Part shown: piece by piece, positions 48,484 through 58,017 of the stretch
Position numbering within the stretch: the first letter of the stretch is position 1
Layout of the letters: the number at the start of each line of letters is the position of its first letter
Assembly: GCA_051453625.1 (NCBI GenBank)
Contig: JBOZIK010000001.1
Coordinates: forward strand, 113,731,113-113,789,129
DNA from: Welwitschia mirabilis
Lineage: Eukaryota > Gnetophyta > Gnetopsida > Welwitschiales
Direction of reading: 5' to 3'
Length of the DNA stretch: 58,017 bases
The notes under the pieces: generated by a model
Database searches by the model: none
What the model was told of the DNA's origin: nothing
Seen by the model: the letters and a program-made list of their open reading frames with translations, nothing else
Made by a program: the position numbers and the translations under genes

Positions 48484-48817
48484 TCAGTAGTAGTGTAGTT
48501 TAATGAGATAAAGTTTTACTAAGATAAGATATGAATTTAAAACCATTTTCATACTTTTGGTCAAGAACCCCACCCATAGTGATGTTGCTTGCATCACACA
48601 TAAGTTTAAAATCTTTACTCCAATCATGACTTGGAAAAATAGGTTTAGAAGAAATGTTGTCTTTAAGAGTTTCAAATGCAAGTTGACAAATCATTCCAAT
48701 TGAATTTAGTATATTTTTCAAGTAATGGGTGAAGTGGTTTATAAATTCTAGCATAATCATGAATAAAACATTGATAGAAACTAGCATAACGAAGGAAAGT
48801 TCTAACTTATTTGACAT
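48484..48817 (-). pseudogene. Element D RNase H
   Basis: Two overlapping minus-strand frames (48500-48817 and 48484-48681) read 'QLAFETLKDNISSKPIFPS' and 'HDWSKDFKLMCDASNITMGG', then 'VLDQKYENGFKFISYLSKTL'. This is the start of the RNase H of plant Ty3/gypsy pol, with the catalytic-block Asp in 'CDAS' intact. Together with the RT end upstream it is among the best-preserved coding stretches of element D. Confidence 0.9.
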
Positions 48818-48849
48818 TAGTTAAAGCTAAGGTTTTTAATGATATCAAC

Positions 48850-49470
48850 TTTTATGAGATCTATCATAATCCCTTCTTTTAAAATGTAATGTCCTAAAAT
48901 AATTCCATGATTAGCAAGGAAAAAACTCTTTTCCTAACTCAAATGTAAGCCGCTCTCTATACTTCAATATAAAAATTTCTCTAATTTCTCTATGGCTTAT
49001 TCAAAAGTGCCACAAAAATTGGAGAATTTAGCCATAAATATTTCAATAGAGTCCTCTATTATATCAAAAAAAAATCCTCATCATAGCTTATTGAAAGGTT
49101 CTAGGAGCATTGCAAAGTCTAAAAGGAATTCATCTAAAAGCAAAAATTATAAAGGATGAGGTAAAAGTGGTTTTAGCTTGGTCTTCACTTGCTATACAAA
49201 TCTAATTGTAGCCACTATATCTACTGAAAGAATTGCAATAGGAATGATCTTGGATTCTATTAAGTACTTGATTAATAAAGGGTAAAGGATAATAATCCTT
49301 CTTAGTAACCTCATTAAGTTTTTTAAACTTAATTCACATTCTCCATTTCCCCTCTTCTTTGAAACTAATGTTAAAGAACTAATCCACTAACTATCAGATA
49401 TGATGTATATGATTTTAGCATCTATTAGTTTAATGTTTTCATCTTTAATAATTTGTCTAAGGACTAGGTT
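48850..49470 (-). pseudogene. Element D reverse transcriptase
   Basis: Minus-strand blocks in order: 'LRQIIKDENIKLIDAKIIY' near 49440, 'ISDS' and a Lys-Lys-rich 'VSKKRGNG' near 49350, a 'DYYPLPFINQVL'-like block in a shifted frame near 49290, 'SEDQAKTTFT' in frame near 49190, and a 'CNAPRTFQ'-like block near 49110. The pattern is the Athila/Tat version, as in the plus arm of element B. The stretch has several frameshifts; I could not place the catalytic aspartates with certainty. Confidence 0.8.
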
Positions 49471-50059
49471 GAGCCTCATTTAAGGCTACCTAATAGGTTT
49501 AACATTATTTTCAAGGTAAATCTTATATTATACTATGAAAAGAGAAATGGTAACTAAGTTTTTATGAGTACAAGAAAAAGCATTTTCTTTTGAAGTTAAG
49601 AGTGAGAGCAAGTTTGATTCTTGTTGAGAAGTAAGAAGGTTACTAATTATCAAGGGTTTCATTTGATTATCAAATAGAAACATGTATTTTAAACCTTAGA
49701 GTAGTTTCTTAAGTTCATGATTGAGATTCTAAGGTGTCATCTAATATATCATGGAGATGACAAACATGGGATAATACTCCACAAAAAGTTTTTCTACTAA
49801 GTAAATACATTGAGTTTCTTCCTAATCAGTGTGTTCTTTATCATTAGACTTAAGATAGTGTGTTTTAGTGAAATCATCATATAAAGTTAGTTCATAAATC
49901 ATGATTAATATCTCCTCAATTAGTTGATGTTGTAAAAATAAGGTTGGTTTTAGTTCATATTATAAATTAAACTTATTTCCTATGTTCTTTTCAGTTTCAT
50001 CAAAAACTTTAATGGTGAACTATTTATTACCAAAATAACATCCCATCATCCTGGACCAC

Positions 50060-50330
50060 ATGTTAATGATACAATGGACAGTTTCACAAAAGGCTCTTTC
50101 TAAAAGGAGTAGATAACCTCAATCATGTTCTATGTCAATGATGAAAATATCTATGGGGTAAAAAGCTTTCTTAATTTAGATAACTAGGTCCTTAATAATT
50201 CCTAATGGTTTTTTGATTTAGGTATCAGCCAATTCTAAGATAATTCATATAGGTTTTATTCTATTTTCTAACTCAAGTCCCTTAAATATGTGGAGAAGCA
50301 TGATGTTTATACTTTCTCCTATGTCAATTA
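50060..50330 (-). pseudogene. Element D protease
   Basis: Minus-strand 'SLIDIGESINIMLLHIFKGL' starting near 50330 aligns with the protease at 30400. The active-site D-I-G is present, but the following Ala is Glu. 'IKKPLGIIKDLVI', 'KKAFYPIDIFIIDIEHD' and 'YLLLLERA' follow. The Gly of the LGRPF block is replaced. Three in-frame stops show that it is inactive. Confidence 0.85.
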
Positions 50331-50619
50331 AAGATTTTTAAATTCTTTTATTTTCTTTTAAGGTATCACTTATAGTTGCAGCTTTAGGGTCTTTGAATTT
50401 AGAACACATCTTCATGATTAAGTTGTAAAAAGATTAAGCAAGAAAAACTTTGCTAGGAATGATATCTTTCTATTTTATTTTTACTAAGTCCTTCCACAAC
50501 TTAGAATATTTAGGATTTTCTTATAAAAGTTTTCAAAAATACAAGTTGATATTTACTTCTTGTATCAAAGTTTTCAAGTCTTCATCAAACATAGGATTTA
50601 TGTTTAATTGATTAAGAAA

Positions 50620-52000
50620 AGAAGTGAATGATTCCTGTCTTTTGTTTTCTTGTGAGGAATTTCTAGTGGAGTTCTTAGTAGGTGATGTTAATGAAAAGTC
50701 TAATGAATCCAAAATTTTTACATCATCTTATTCATTCATTTCATTATTATCATTTCCACTTTGAGTTATTACTTTTATATCTTTTCTGACTTCATTAGGG
50801 TTGTGTATAGGTTGAGATGCAAGAGACCCTTGTGATCTTTGATTGGAAAATAACATTCACTAAATTTTTAATGTTGTTATTAGTTTTTTCTTACACATTT
50901 ATCATTTCTTTTATAGGTTCTCTAAGTGGATCAGTCTAATTTATTAGAAGTTAAATCTATTTGGTTAGAAGTTTGAATTTTTGAATCTATTTTTAAAAGG
51001 CTTCCATTGTGATTATCCATCAAAATTTTTGTTGAAATTTAGATTGGTTTTTAAAGTTAGGTGTTTTTTTGATGAAATGCACAAACTTTCTCAAACATCC
51101 TCTTCTTACACATTGGTAACAAAGGATACTCTTTAGTTGAATGAAAGTTGTCTTTACAAATTTCACAATTTGAAGTTGAGTTTTCATTTGTTATTACTTT
51201 TACATAAACTATCATTTGTATATACTTCTCTAAAGTGGTAGTGAAATTCTTTATCAAGTTAGTTGAGTTCTCTCTTTCTTCTTCCTTTTCATGTTTAACT
51301 TTCTTTAAATCTTTTAAGATTTGACCTACAGTTTGATTTTCTTTAGTGGGTTTAGGCTAAGCTTGGCTTATTTCTATAAGATTTTCTAACACACTCCATG
51401 CTTCTTCTAAGAGTAAGTTCAACAAGTTTCCTTCATAAGTAAAGTATATAACTTATTTAGTTTGAGCATTTAATCCACTATATAAATAATCAACTAGCTC
51501 TTCCTTATAAAATTCATTAATAGGATTGGAATGACGAGCTATGATAAAATGTTCATAAGTTGTTGCATAATTCTCATGAGGTTGTTCTTGAAAATTGATT
51601 ACCTTATTTCTCCTTTTTCTTATGGAAATTTCAATAATTTTAAGCCAATTTTTACTCTTCTTCTAAGTATGACTGGAAAGATAATCATGTAGGTATAGTC
51701 ATTAATCTGTTTCTTCCCATTTCCTAAGGTAAGCACATGTTGGAAAGGCTATTTTTCAGGTTCCCTCAAAAAAGTTGGATATGCACTTAAGTTTCTTAGT
51801 TCTACATCATCTTCAGGAGGTAAATCAAAGGGATTTTAAATTTCATATTTTCTATTGCAATTAAATTTCTAAGAGTAATGTTTACATTTGAGGAAGGAGT
51901 TTCTATTATGATTAGATACTAGATGAAGTAACTTGCTTTTATTTTTGTAATGATTTCATTACATTCAACATATTTAAAGAAGAAATGACATGATCTACTT
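50620..52000 (-). pseudogene. Element D gag
   Basis: Capsid/nucleocapsid remnant on the minus strand. The capsid block reads 'RNKVINFQEQPHENYATTYE' and 'HFIIARHSNPINEFYKEELV', then 'DYLYSGLNAQTK' near 51610-51450, followed by 'EGNLLNLLLEEAWSVLENLI'. This matches plant gag, where the motif N-E-x-L-x-x-A-W-E-R-F precedes a conserved F-Y-x-G-L. A knuckle lies at 51170-51125 ('CEICKDNFHSTKEY'), whose last Cys has become Tyr. Part of it is open at 51057-51257. Confidence 0.85.
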
Positions 52001-52249
52001 CTATACTATAATTTTATTTTGCAAAATATGATTTTTAAATAATAAAAGCAAAAAAATATTCTTCTTAAATTCTAGAAATTTGCATACCCAGAATGTTTGT
52101 ACCTAAATTTAGCTCAAAGTTGAATAATTCTTATATGATGTTTTCTTCAATCAAGTTTTGATCTCTCTGATATTTTATCTTTTTACCAGAATTCACCATA
52201 TTCTTAAATGCTCAGATACTAAACAAAAACCGAAATAAAAAATAATAAA

Positions 52250-52512
52250 ATATCATTCAGTTAGTCATGGGGATGATAGGGAGGATAACAATTAGAGTAA
52301 TAAAAAAAAAAGAAACCAAAACTCAAAAAAATATTAAAAGTAAAAAATTAGACTATTATCTAGATTTTTATGGGGATGATAGAGAAGATGATAAGACCTT
52401 TATTATTAAATTATAAATAGAAGAAAAATTATAAAAGTAGAAAATAATTATAAACTTTCAAAACTATCATGCCCAATGTTGTGGGGATAACAGAGAGGAT
52501 GATAGAGATCCT
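52250..52512 (-). repeat. Leader of element D: three dyad-motif repeats
   Basis: Copies at about 52250, 52358 and 52470 are 105-112 bp apart, separated by A-rich DNA. They read GGGGATGATAGGGAGGAT, GGGGATGATAGAGAAGAT and GGGGATAACAGAGAGGAT. They lie between PBS and gag, where signals for genome packaging or translation would act. Confidence 0.8.
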
Positions 52513-52629
52513 AAGCACCATAGAAACAATTATGAAAATAAACCTACTCTAAACTATATTCAAAATATAGTACTATTTTAAATAAATGATCTAAACAAAA
52601 AATTTAATCTTCCAGCTCCTGACAGCCTT

Positions 52630-52649
52630 TCCCAGCAAGGGTATCAAAA
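52630..52649 (-). other. Primer-binding site of element D
   Basis: Minus-strand TTTTGATACCCTTGCTGGGA follows the LTR end TGTAACA. Compared with the Athila/Tat PBS it keeps the spacing and the TTGC-GGGA core, but C-to-T and G-to-A changes altered the start. Confidence 0.7.
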
Positions 52650-53787
52650 TGTTACAATGTGAATTTATACAATTATAAAGTTCTTTAGGTAAACCTATAA
52701 ATCAATTTACTTGCATAAAAACACATGCTAGTATAGATAGAAGTTCACCTAAATGTCATAATCCCAACCAAGGCACTAGGCTCAAAGTTAGAAAATTAAT
52801 TTCCAAAGGTATTTTCAATCTTTTTATCTTTGAATAACTAAAATTAAATAACAAAGTAAATACAATGAAAACTGAATGGAAATGAAATGCAAATTGAAAT
52901 GGAATGGATTCTATTAGATTATAATTCTCCAACTTATAAGAACTAGTTTTTCTATAATTCAAATCAATTAAGAAGAGTACTTTACTTATTCCTAATTAAT
53001 ATGAATTATGAGATATACCAAATAGAATATAGAATGCAATGTAGAATGGAAATGAAATAATAATGCAAATCTAAACTAACCAAAGTCAACCTTAACAAAG
53101 GTTNNNNNNNNNNNNNNNNNNNNNNNNNNNNNNNNNNNNNNNNNNNNNNNNNNNNNNNNNNNNNNNNNNNNNNNNNNNNNNNNNNNNNNNNNNNNNNNNT
53201 GTATTGATTTATCTAAATTTAAATCCACTTATAATAAAGTATTAGCATCTTAATGGAAGATACTCAACCTAACACCAAGAAAACTTCTTTCTTTAACTAC
53301 TAAACGAACCTCTTATCCTTTAATCTTCTATCATAAGTATACAGGGTACAAAAGATGAAAATAGAAGTAAAGAAGGGGAAGGGTATTTGTAGTTTTTCAT
53401 TGATGTTCTAGAAGCTCAACCTGGAAGTCAAAAAAAAAAAAAAAAAAACCTCAAAATGAATTGCATGACTTCATTGGAAAGATAAATCTTTTTGATCATA
53501 GAAAAATAACTATCGTCCTTCCTGCCATGCAGATGACAGAGGGGACGATAGGATTATTCATCTTTAATCTCAACAATGAATTAATATTCTATAAAGTAAA
53601 TCCTTCTTCCAAAGTATGTAGTATTAGAATAAGACTCAAGAGCCTTTGAATATGCTAAGAATCACATGTTTCAATGATTATTTTATCAATTCTCTATAAT
53701 CATTAGTATTACATCCAAACCTGTATAAATATCCAATAAAAGAACTTAAAATACATTATCAAATTCCTAGAAATTAACATAGTAATA
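52650..53787 (-). repeat. 5' LTR of element D
   Basis: Partner of 43666-44918. It contains the N run 53104-53199 and a dyad-motif copy at 53509-53552 in which several CpG sites survive. The open frames 52756-52962 and 53461-53649 are by-products. Confidence 0.85.
53104..53199. other. Assembly gap (N run, 96)
   Basis: Unknown bases in the 5' LTR of element D. It lies at the same relative place as the 19-N gap (44134-44152) in the 3' LTR, so a difficult sequence (hairpin or homopolymer) may be present in this LTR family. Confidence 0.95.
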
Positions 53788-53829
53788 GAGGAATAAGATC
53801 TAGAAGTAAGAAATCATAGTGTATAAAAC

Positions 53830-54434
53830 GTAACAAACTAGAATTATATTATGAATTATAGCTCAGTGAAGGATACAATAGTAGAAAGGCAAATATGTCA
53901 TAGATACCTTTTGTTGATCATTACTTACATGATATGGTAACTCTAGCTGAAGAACATAAGCTTGTCTTTCTAACTATCCTCCACTAAGATTGACCCTCTC
54001 CCCATCTTTAGGAAATATTATGATCACTGCGATGTGCTATGGCTTAATGTATATATGACATCCTCCCACTATATCCCTAAGTTGGTTATATCGTGAATTG
54101 TCCTCCCTAGTGGTCATAATAACCTTAAAGTTCTAGTAAATATAATTAATATCCACCTAATAATAAGAGTTATGAGCATGTAACAACTAGCCTAAAATAC
54201 CTCGCTCCTCTAATGCATGATCTAGGTTAGGCCTAAGTCTTTGTATATAATCTCTGAAGTGTATTTTTCTTTGATAAATAGCAAAAGGAAGGCTATTCCT
54301 CGATTCCTATAGAAGAACCTCTTGTTCTCATTATGTTACCACTTAGGTAGTGGTAGAGTATGTGTGGGTATAAGAGGAGGATGAAGCTATGTCACTACAT
54401 GAAGAGAACCACAACATAGATATGTACCATTCAA
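53830..54434 (-). pseudogene. Env-position retrotransposon ORF, N-terminal part
   Basis: Minus-strand frame with few stops: 'QRKIHFRDYIQRLRPNLDHA' near 54265, 'LEERGILG', 'VDINYIY' near 54160, 'FKVIMTTREDNSRYNQLRDI' near 54130, and 'VGGCHIYIKP'. The pattern of an aromatic-rich helix, then 'Y-x-N-F-K-V', then a short basic loop resembles the putative plant transposon protein type (ATHILA ORF-1-like). Its continuation is at 43665-43215. Function unknown. It could alternatively be a gag-like ORF. Confidence 0.45.
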
Positions 54435-54444
54435 NNNNNNNNNN
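54435..54444. other. Assembly gap (N run, 10)
   Basis: Ten N upstream (sense) of the env-position ORF. Confidence 0.95.
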
Positions 54445-54939
54445 AACTTCATTTTTAAATATCCAAATGCTCTCTTGTAAGAACAAAGTTATAACTATTG
54501 AAACAAGGATCATTTTGACATCTAATATGGCAAAAACTAATATAAATTAAGTGTGCAATGGGTGAAAAAAATCCAAAAAAATAAAAAACATGGATTGTTA
54601 GGAGAAAATACTCATAACTCTCAATCTAGCAAATGAAATCCAATTTTGTAAAATAGGTGGGTATGGAGAGAAATCATAAGATGTAATCTAAAACAAAAGA
54701 AATGAGCAAAATTAAGAAATTTGAACCATGAGAAAGATGAAGTATTATCTCATTTTGATAAAATGTAACTAAATTACACTAAACTAGCATCTCTGAAGGT
54801 CAAATACAAGTGAGGAACTTGAAAGCATTAGAGGAAGTAAGTTACATAAAGATAAGTTTAAAAGTGAGGAAGAAAAAGGGTTATAAAGAAATTCTGTTAT
54901 ACTGTTACCCTTAGTGTCATAGGGATGAGAAGAACTATG

Positions 54940-55290
54940 ACATATGTATTATTCTAATGGTCATGTCAACAACAAAGGATACAACCATACAAAAATCCCA
55001 ACGATATTTACAATCATCATCCCACATGTCATGGGAACAACAAGTAAAACAATAGATTTCTCTAAGCTTGATTTATCATTAGATTTCACAATTAGGCCTT
55101 ACTTATGAGGTGCATGATACGTATTATTCTAATGGTTATGCCAACAACAAAAGGAATGATCATACAAAAATTTCAAAAACATTTACAGTCATCATCCCAC
55201 ATGTTATGGAAACAACAAGTAAAATAATAGATTTCTCTAAGGTTGATTTATCATAGATTTCACAATTAGGCCTTACTTATAAGGTGCATT
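54940..55290. repeat. Tandem duplication, about 177-bp unit, each with a dyad-motif copy
   Basis: Copies at about 54940-55116 and 55117-55290 share 'gtattattctaatgg', 'catcatcccacatg' plus 'gataatagatttctctaag'-like text, and 'ttaggccttacttat'. The dyad motif lies at the same place in each copy. The copies are close but not identical. Confidence 0.85.
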
Positions 55291-56589
55291 ATGAACCTAA
55301 ACTCAATTGTTATGAAAGCTAAGGTTTGCTTAGGACTTATTAAAATGCCAATGTAGGAGAGTTAAGCCTTAAAATTTTTGATTAAATTGGGCTTAAACTT
55401 GAGGAAAAATCATGGATCCAAGATAAATGCTTTGTAAAGGATCTAGTAGAAGTATCAATTTGTTCAATTAGTTGAGAATTCAGATTGAAGGGGCCTAATT
55501 GGAAAGTCCATGAAAATTTGGTATTTTAGGTGATTTCTCAATGCTTATCTCATCTAACTTCAAGTGCTTTCATTTTTTGACTAAGAAAAAGGTAAGTATC
55601 ATGACTCAAGTTATGAATTTGGAAGAAATTAAAAATGACTATCATGCCCTCTATCATGGGGATAATAATAGGTACAATAATATTTTGAAGGTACATGAAA
55701 ACTTAAGTTTATACTTTATAATAAAGTAGACTTAGAGGTATTAGGAAGGATTTAGAAAAATTAGGCAAAGTGAAAAAATTAAGGTAAGAATCACTTGGGA
55801 GGTGTTTGAAGCATAAGAATGGGAAATTAAAAATTATCTATGTAAGAATTCAAATATGAGATTTACAAATTGAGTCTTAGGACATGTTTTAAAATATTTT
55901 TCAACACTAGTAATTGAATGATAAAATGCATAGAGTTTATAACAGGTAACTAGACTTAACTAAAGAATAAAACCTAATAAGAATTTTACAAAGAATGCAT
56001 TTTGTTTTTGAGAAGTTAACTTAACTATTGAAGTATGAAATAAATGGATATAGATAACATAAAAAATGTTGGTCCCTTTGATTCTAAATGCCAACTTAAC
56101 AAAACCCACATATGATAACTATAAAACTAATTAATATGAAAAATATGCATGACACAGTGATTATAGATAATAGATTCAGAAGTAAGTGATTATGAAGAAA
56201 TGATCATCAAATACCCATGGAGATTTTTAGTGCTTTTTATTTTTCTTCTTCTATCTTTATTTCTCTTTCTTTCAAATGAATAAAATATTCTTTTTCTTTT
56301 GAAGGTAATTACACTTCTCCAATGAGGCACTTGATGAGAATCAAGAATTCATAGGAATTTTAATACCTTGAGTTTAGATAAAAGCCAAATTCATCACTTG
56401 TTAAACATCATGAATCATACTAATAGAGCATTAGTCATGCTAAGGATGCTTAATTAGTCTAAATAACCTTAGATAGATTAAGTTAAGAAGTCATCTAGAC
56501 AATGACAAATGGAAGTGACTTTTCTTTTTTAAGGAGAGGGTCCTCTAAGTCATTTACTTCTATCATGTTTACTGAGTAAGAGCAATCAT

Positions 56590-57600
56590 CAGGTAACTTA
56601 TAATGCTTCAAATGTTATCCATTTATCTTCATTATTTCTTTACTTTTTAGGTTATAAATCTTAACAAAACTATTGAAACATATCTTCTCAATTATATATG
56701 GGCCTAACTATCTAGAAGTCAGTCTATTCTAAATTAAATAAATTCTGGCATTGGAAAGTAAAACATATAAGCTAAGGTAAAAGTATTTATGCACATGTCT
56801 TATCATGTTCAAATTTGATTTAGGCTTTAACTATAAGTTAGCAATGGAGAGCCTAGATTCTTTTTTCATTAAGGTAATTGAATTATATTAAGCTCACTTG
56901 AAGATTGTCATCATGAGAAATAAGATTAGGTTGATAGATTATTTTGTAAGAATTATAGCATACATTAACTGAAAGCACACATGTATTTCCATTAAACAAG
57001 TTCATAAGAAAAAAAACCTAAATAATTATGCCAAATCATATAATAAAGGACATCATTAAGATGGAGTACCCATAATTTTTAAGACTTGCGATAAATTTTT
57101 AAGAGTAATTTTTTGATCTCTTGATTAACATTTTCAGTTGTCCATTTGATTAGGGATGGTAAGACTTAGCTATTATATATTTAATCCCAACTGAAAGTAA
57201 GAATTTTTTAAGGGTCTTATTGATAAAGTAAGTACTTTAATTAGAAATGAGAATATGAGGAAATCCAAATCTTTAAAAGATATTAGATATAAAAAATTAG
57301 CAAATAGTTTTTGCATCACAAGTCTATAATCAACTACTACTAAGATATAATGCTTTTCATATGAAGGGGGCTTAAAAGAACCTACAAAGTCTATAACCCA
57401 ATAATCAAGACGTTTACAGTCCAATATAGGTGTAAGAGGCATGTTCTAAGTTTGAGTAAGACCTCTAGATCATTGAAAGGAGTGATACTTCCTAGCGAAG
57501 TCAAAGAAATATTTGAATATAGGGGGCTAATAGAATCCTAAATGTAAGATTTTTATGGCAGTATTTTGGCCACTATAATAACCTCCACAACTCTACGATG
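56590..57600 (-). pseudogene. Element F/G integrase
   Basis: On the minus strand, the zinc-binding region near 57560-57430 is present with Cys residues replaced (for example 'ARKYHSF'). Then 'MPLTPILDCKRLDYWVIDFV' and 'YEKHYILVVVDY' (57442-57345) form the first catalytic block, with the Asp of 'IDF' kept. 'VGIKYIIAKSYHP' near 57180-57145 precedes the third catalytic position, where 57134-57132 encodes Lys instead of Glu. The C-terminal domain reads 'LGPYIIEKICFNSF' and 'IMKINGXHLKHYKLPDD' (56710-56600). This is an Athila/Tat-type enzyme, inactive. Confidence 0.85.
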
Positions 57601-58017
57601 ACAAAGAAGAAGAATATTATTTTACTCCCATTCGAAAACACACTTACGCATGATTTGATCTTTGCGTCACCTATATATATGTGGTTCAATCCATTCATAT
57701 TTACCTATCTTATGGAGGAAAGATTTTCATTGATTTCTATTATAATGAAAAGGTGTTTTGAGTGTGATAAGATAATTCATAATATAAGCATACTAAGGAG
57801 CAGGTTATTTTAAAGATACTTCATAAAATTTCTCAACCATGAAAATTCATTCATCTGGGAAATCATCATAAATAGGTTGATTAAATTAATTAGGAGAAGT
57901 ATCTAGAGGAATTCTAGAAAGATGATAAGATACTAGATTTTTTTTCCCTACTTTATCTACTATAGTCAAATTAAATTCTTATAATAAAAGTATCCATCAT
58001 GTAAGGCATGCACTAAA
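57600..58017 (-). pseudogene. Element F/G pol linker upstream of integrase
   Basis: Homologous to 48030-48440 of element D: 'catgatttgatctttgc' is shared at 57650 and 48035. It is the decayed polyprotein between RNase H and the integrase zinc region. The plus-strand open frame 57598-57813 is antisense to it. Confidence 0.7.

Larger units (their letters stand above)
43666..53787 (-). mobile_element. Athila-like Ty3/gypsy element D, complete, decayed
   Basis: A 10.1-kb minus-strand element with all parts in order: 5' LTR 52650-53787, PBS 52630-52649, leader with three dyad motifs, gag 50620-52000, protease 50060-50330, RT 48850-49470, RNase H 48484-48817, integrase 46990-48100, non-coding 3' region, PPT 44919-44928, 3' LTR 43666-44918. 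Every domain contains stops. It is inserted into element F/G, so it is the youngest of the large right-hand insertions. Confidence 0.9.
53788..58017 (-). mobile_element. Element F/G, part right of the element D insertion
   Basis: From right to left in sense direction: the linker between RNase H and integrase (from 58017), integrase (about 57600-56590), a non-coding 3' region with dyad motifs and a tandem duplication (56560-54445), and the N-terminal part of the env-position ORF (54434-53830). The reading direction, the order and the match of the split ORF tie it to the LTR at 40906. Its RT, gag and 5' LTR would lie beyond the window. Confidence 0.65.

Overview
The window looks like gene-free plant nuclear heterochromatin. 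It is very AT-rich, strongly depleted in CpG, riddled with stop codons, and built almost entirely of decayed, nested retrotransposons. Reverse transcriptase, integrase, protease and gag remnants of the plant Athila/Tat type of Ty3/gypsy element, a plant L1-type LINE (ORF1 with a DUF4283-like region plus endonuclease and reverse transcriptase), and two tiny elements with an initiator-Met tRNA primer-binding site all point to a flowering plant; the species cannot be named from the sequence. I recognised no intact host gene, tRNA, rRNA or CRISPR array. Six N runs mark a draft assembly, and at least the first looks spurious.

Layout from left to right. 1-103 is the edge of an Athila-like LTR. 104-8440 is unassigned AT-rich DNA plus a retrotransposon (element K) with a PBS, a PPT and a shared LTR end but no recognisable pol. 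8440-10250 is a GC-richer patch with an unrecognised minus-strand reading frame, split by an N run. 10450-14620 is a minus-strand L1-type LINE. 14700 to about 20500 is a plus-strand Ty3/gypsy element (J) with RT, RNase H, integrase and an LTR. 21091-21388 and 21512-23101 are two small non-autonomous Met-PBS elements; the second has a perfect 5-bp target duplication. 24600-28489 continues at 40360-40905 as a plus-strand Ty3/gypsy element (I) keeping a protease remnant and its 3' PPT/LTR start. 28490-40359 is a minus-strand Athila-like element (A-C) inserted into I, with a near-matching target duplication, and itself split in gag by a related element (B) that carries a head-to-head inverted duplication. 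40906-42103 is the 3' LTR of another minus-strand Athila-like element (F/G); its interior resumes at 53788-58017 because a complete element (D, 43666-53787) sits inside it.

The insertions give a relative chronology: I is older than A-C, A-C is older than B, I is older than F/G, and F/G is older than D. The most unusual signal is a dyad-symmetric GC-richer motif of about 40 bp. It recurs more than twenty times, always in the Athila-like elements: about 250 bp inside nearly every LTR, and spaced about 100 bp apart between PBS and gag. Many losses of key residues are simple C-to-T or G-to-A transitions, as expected for long-methylated repeats.
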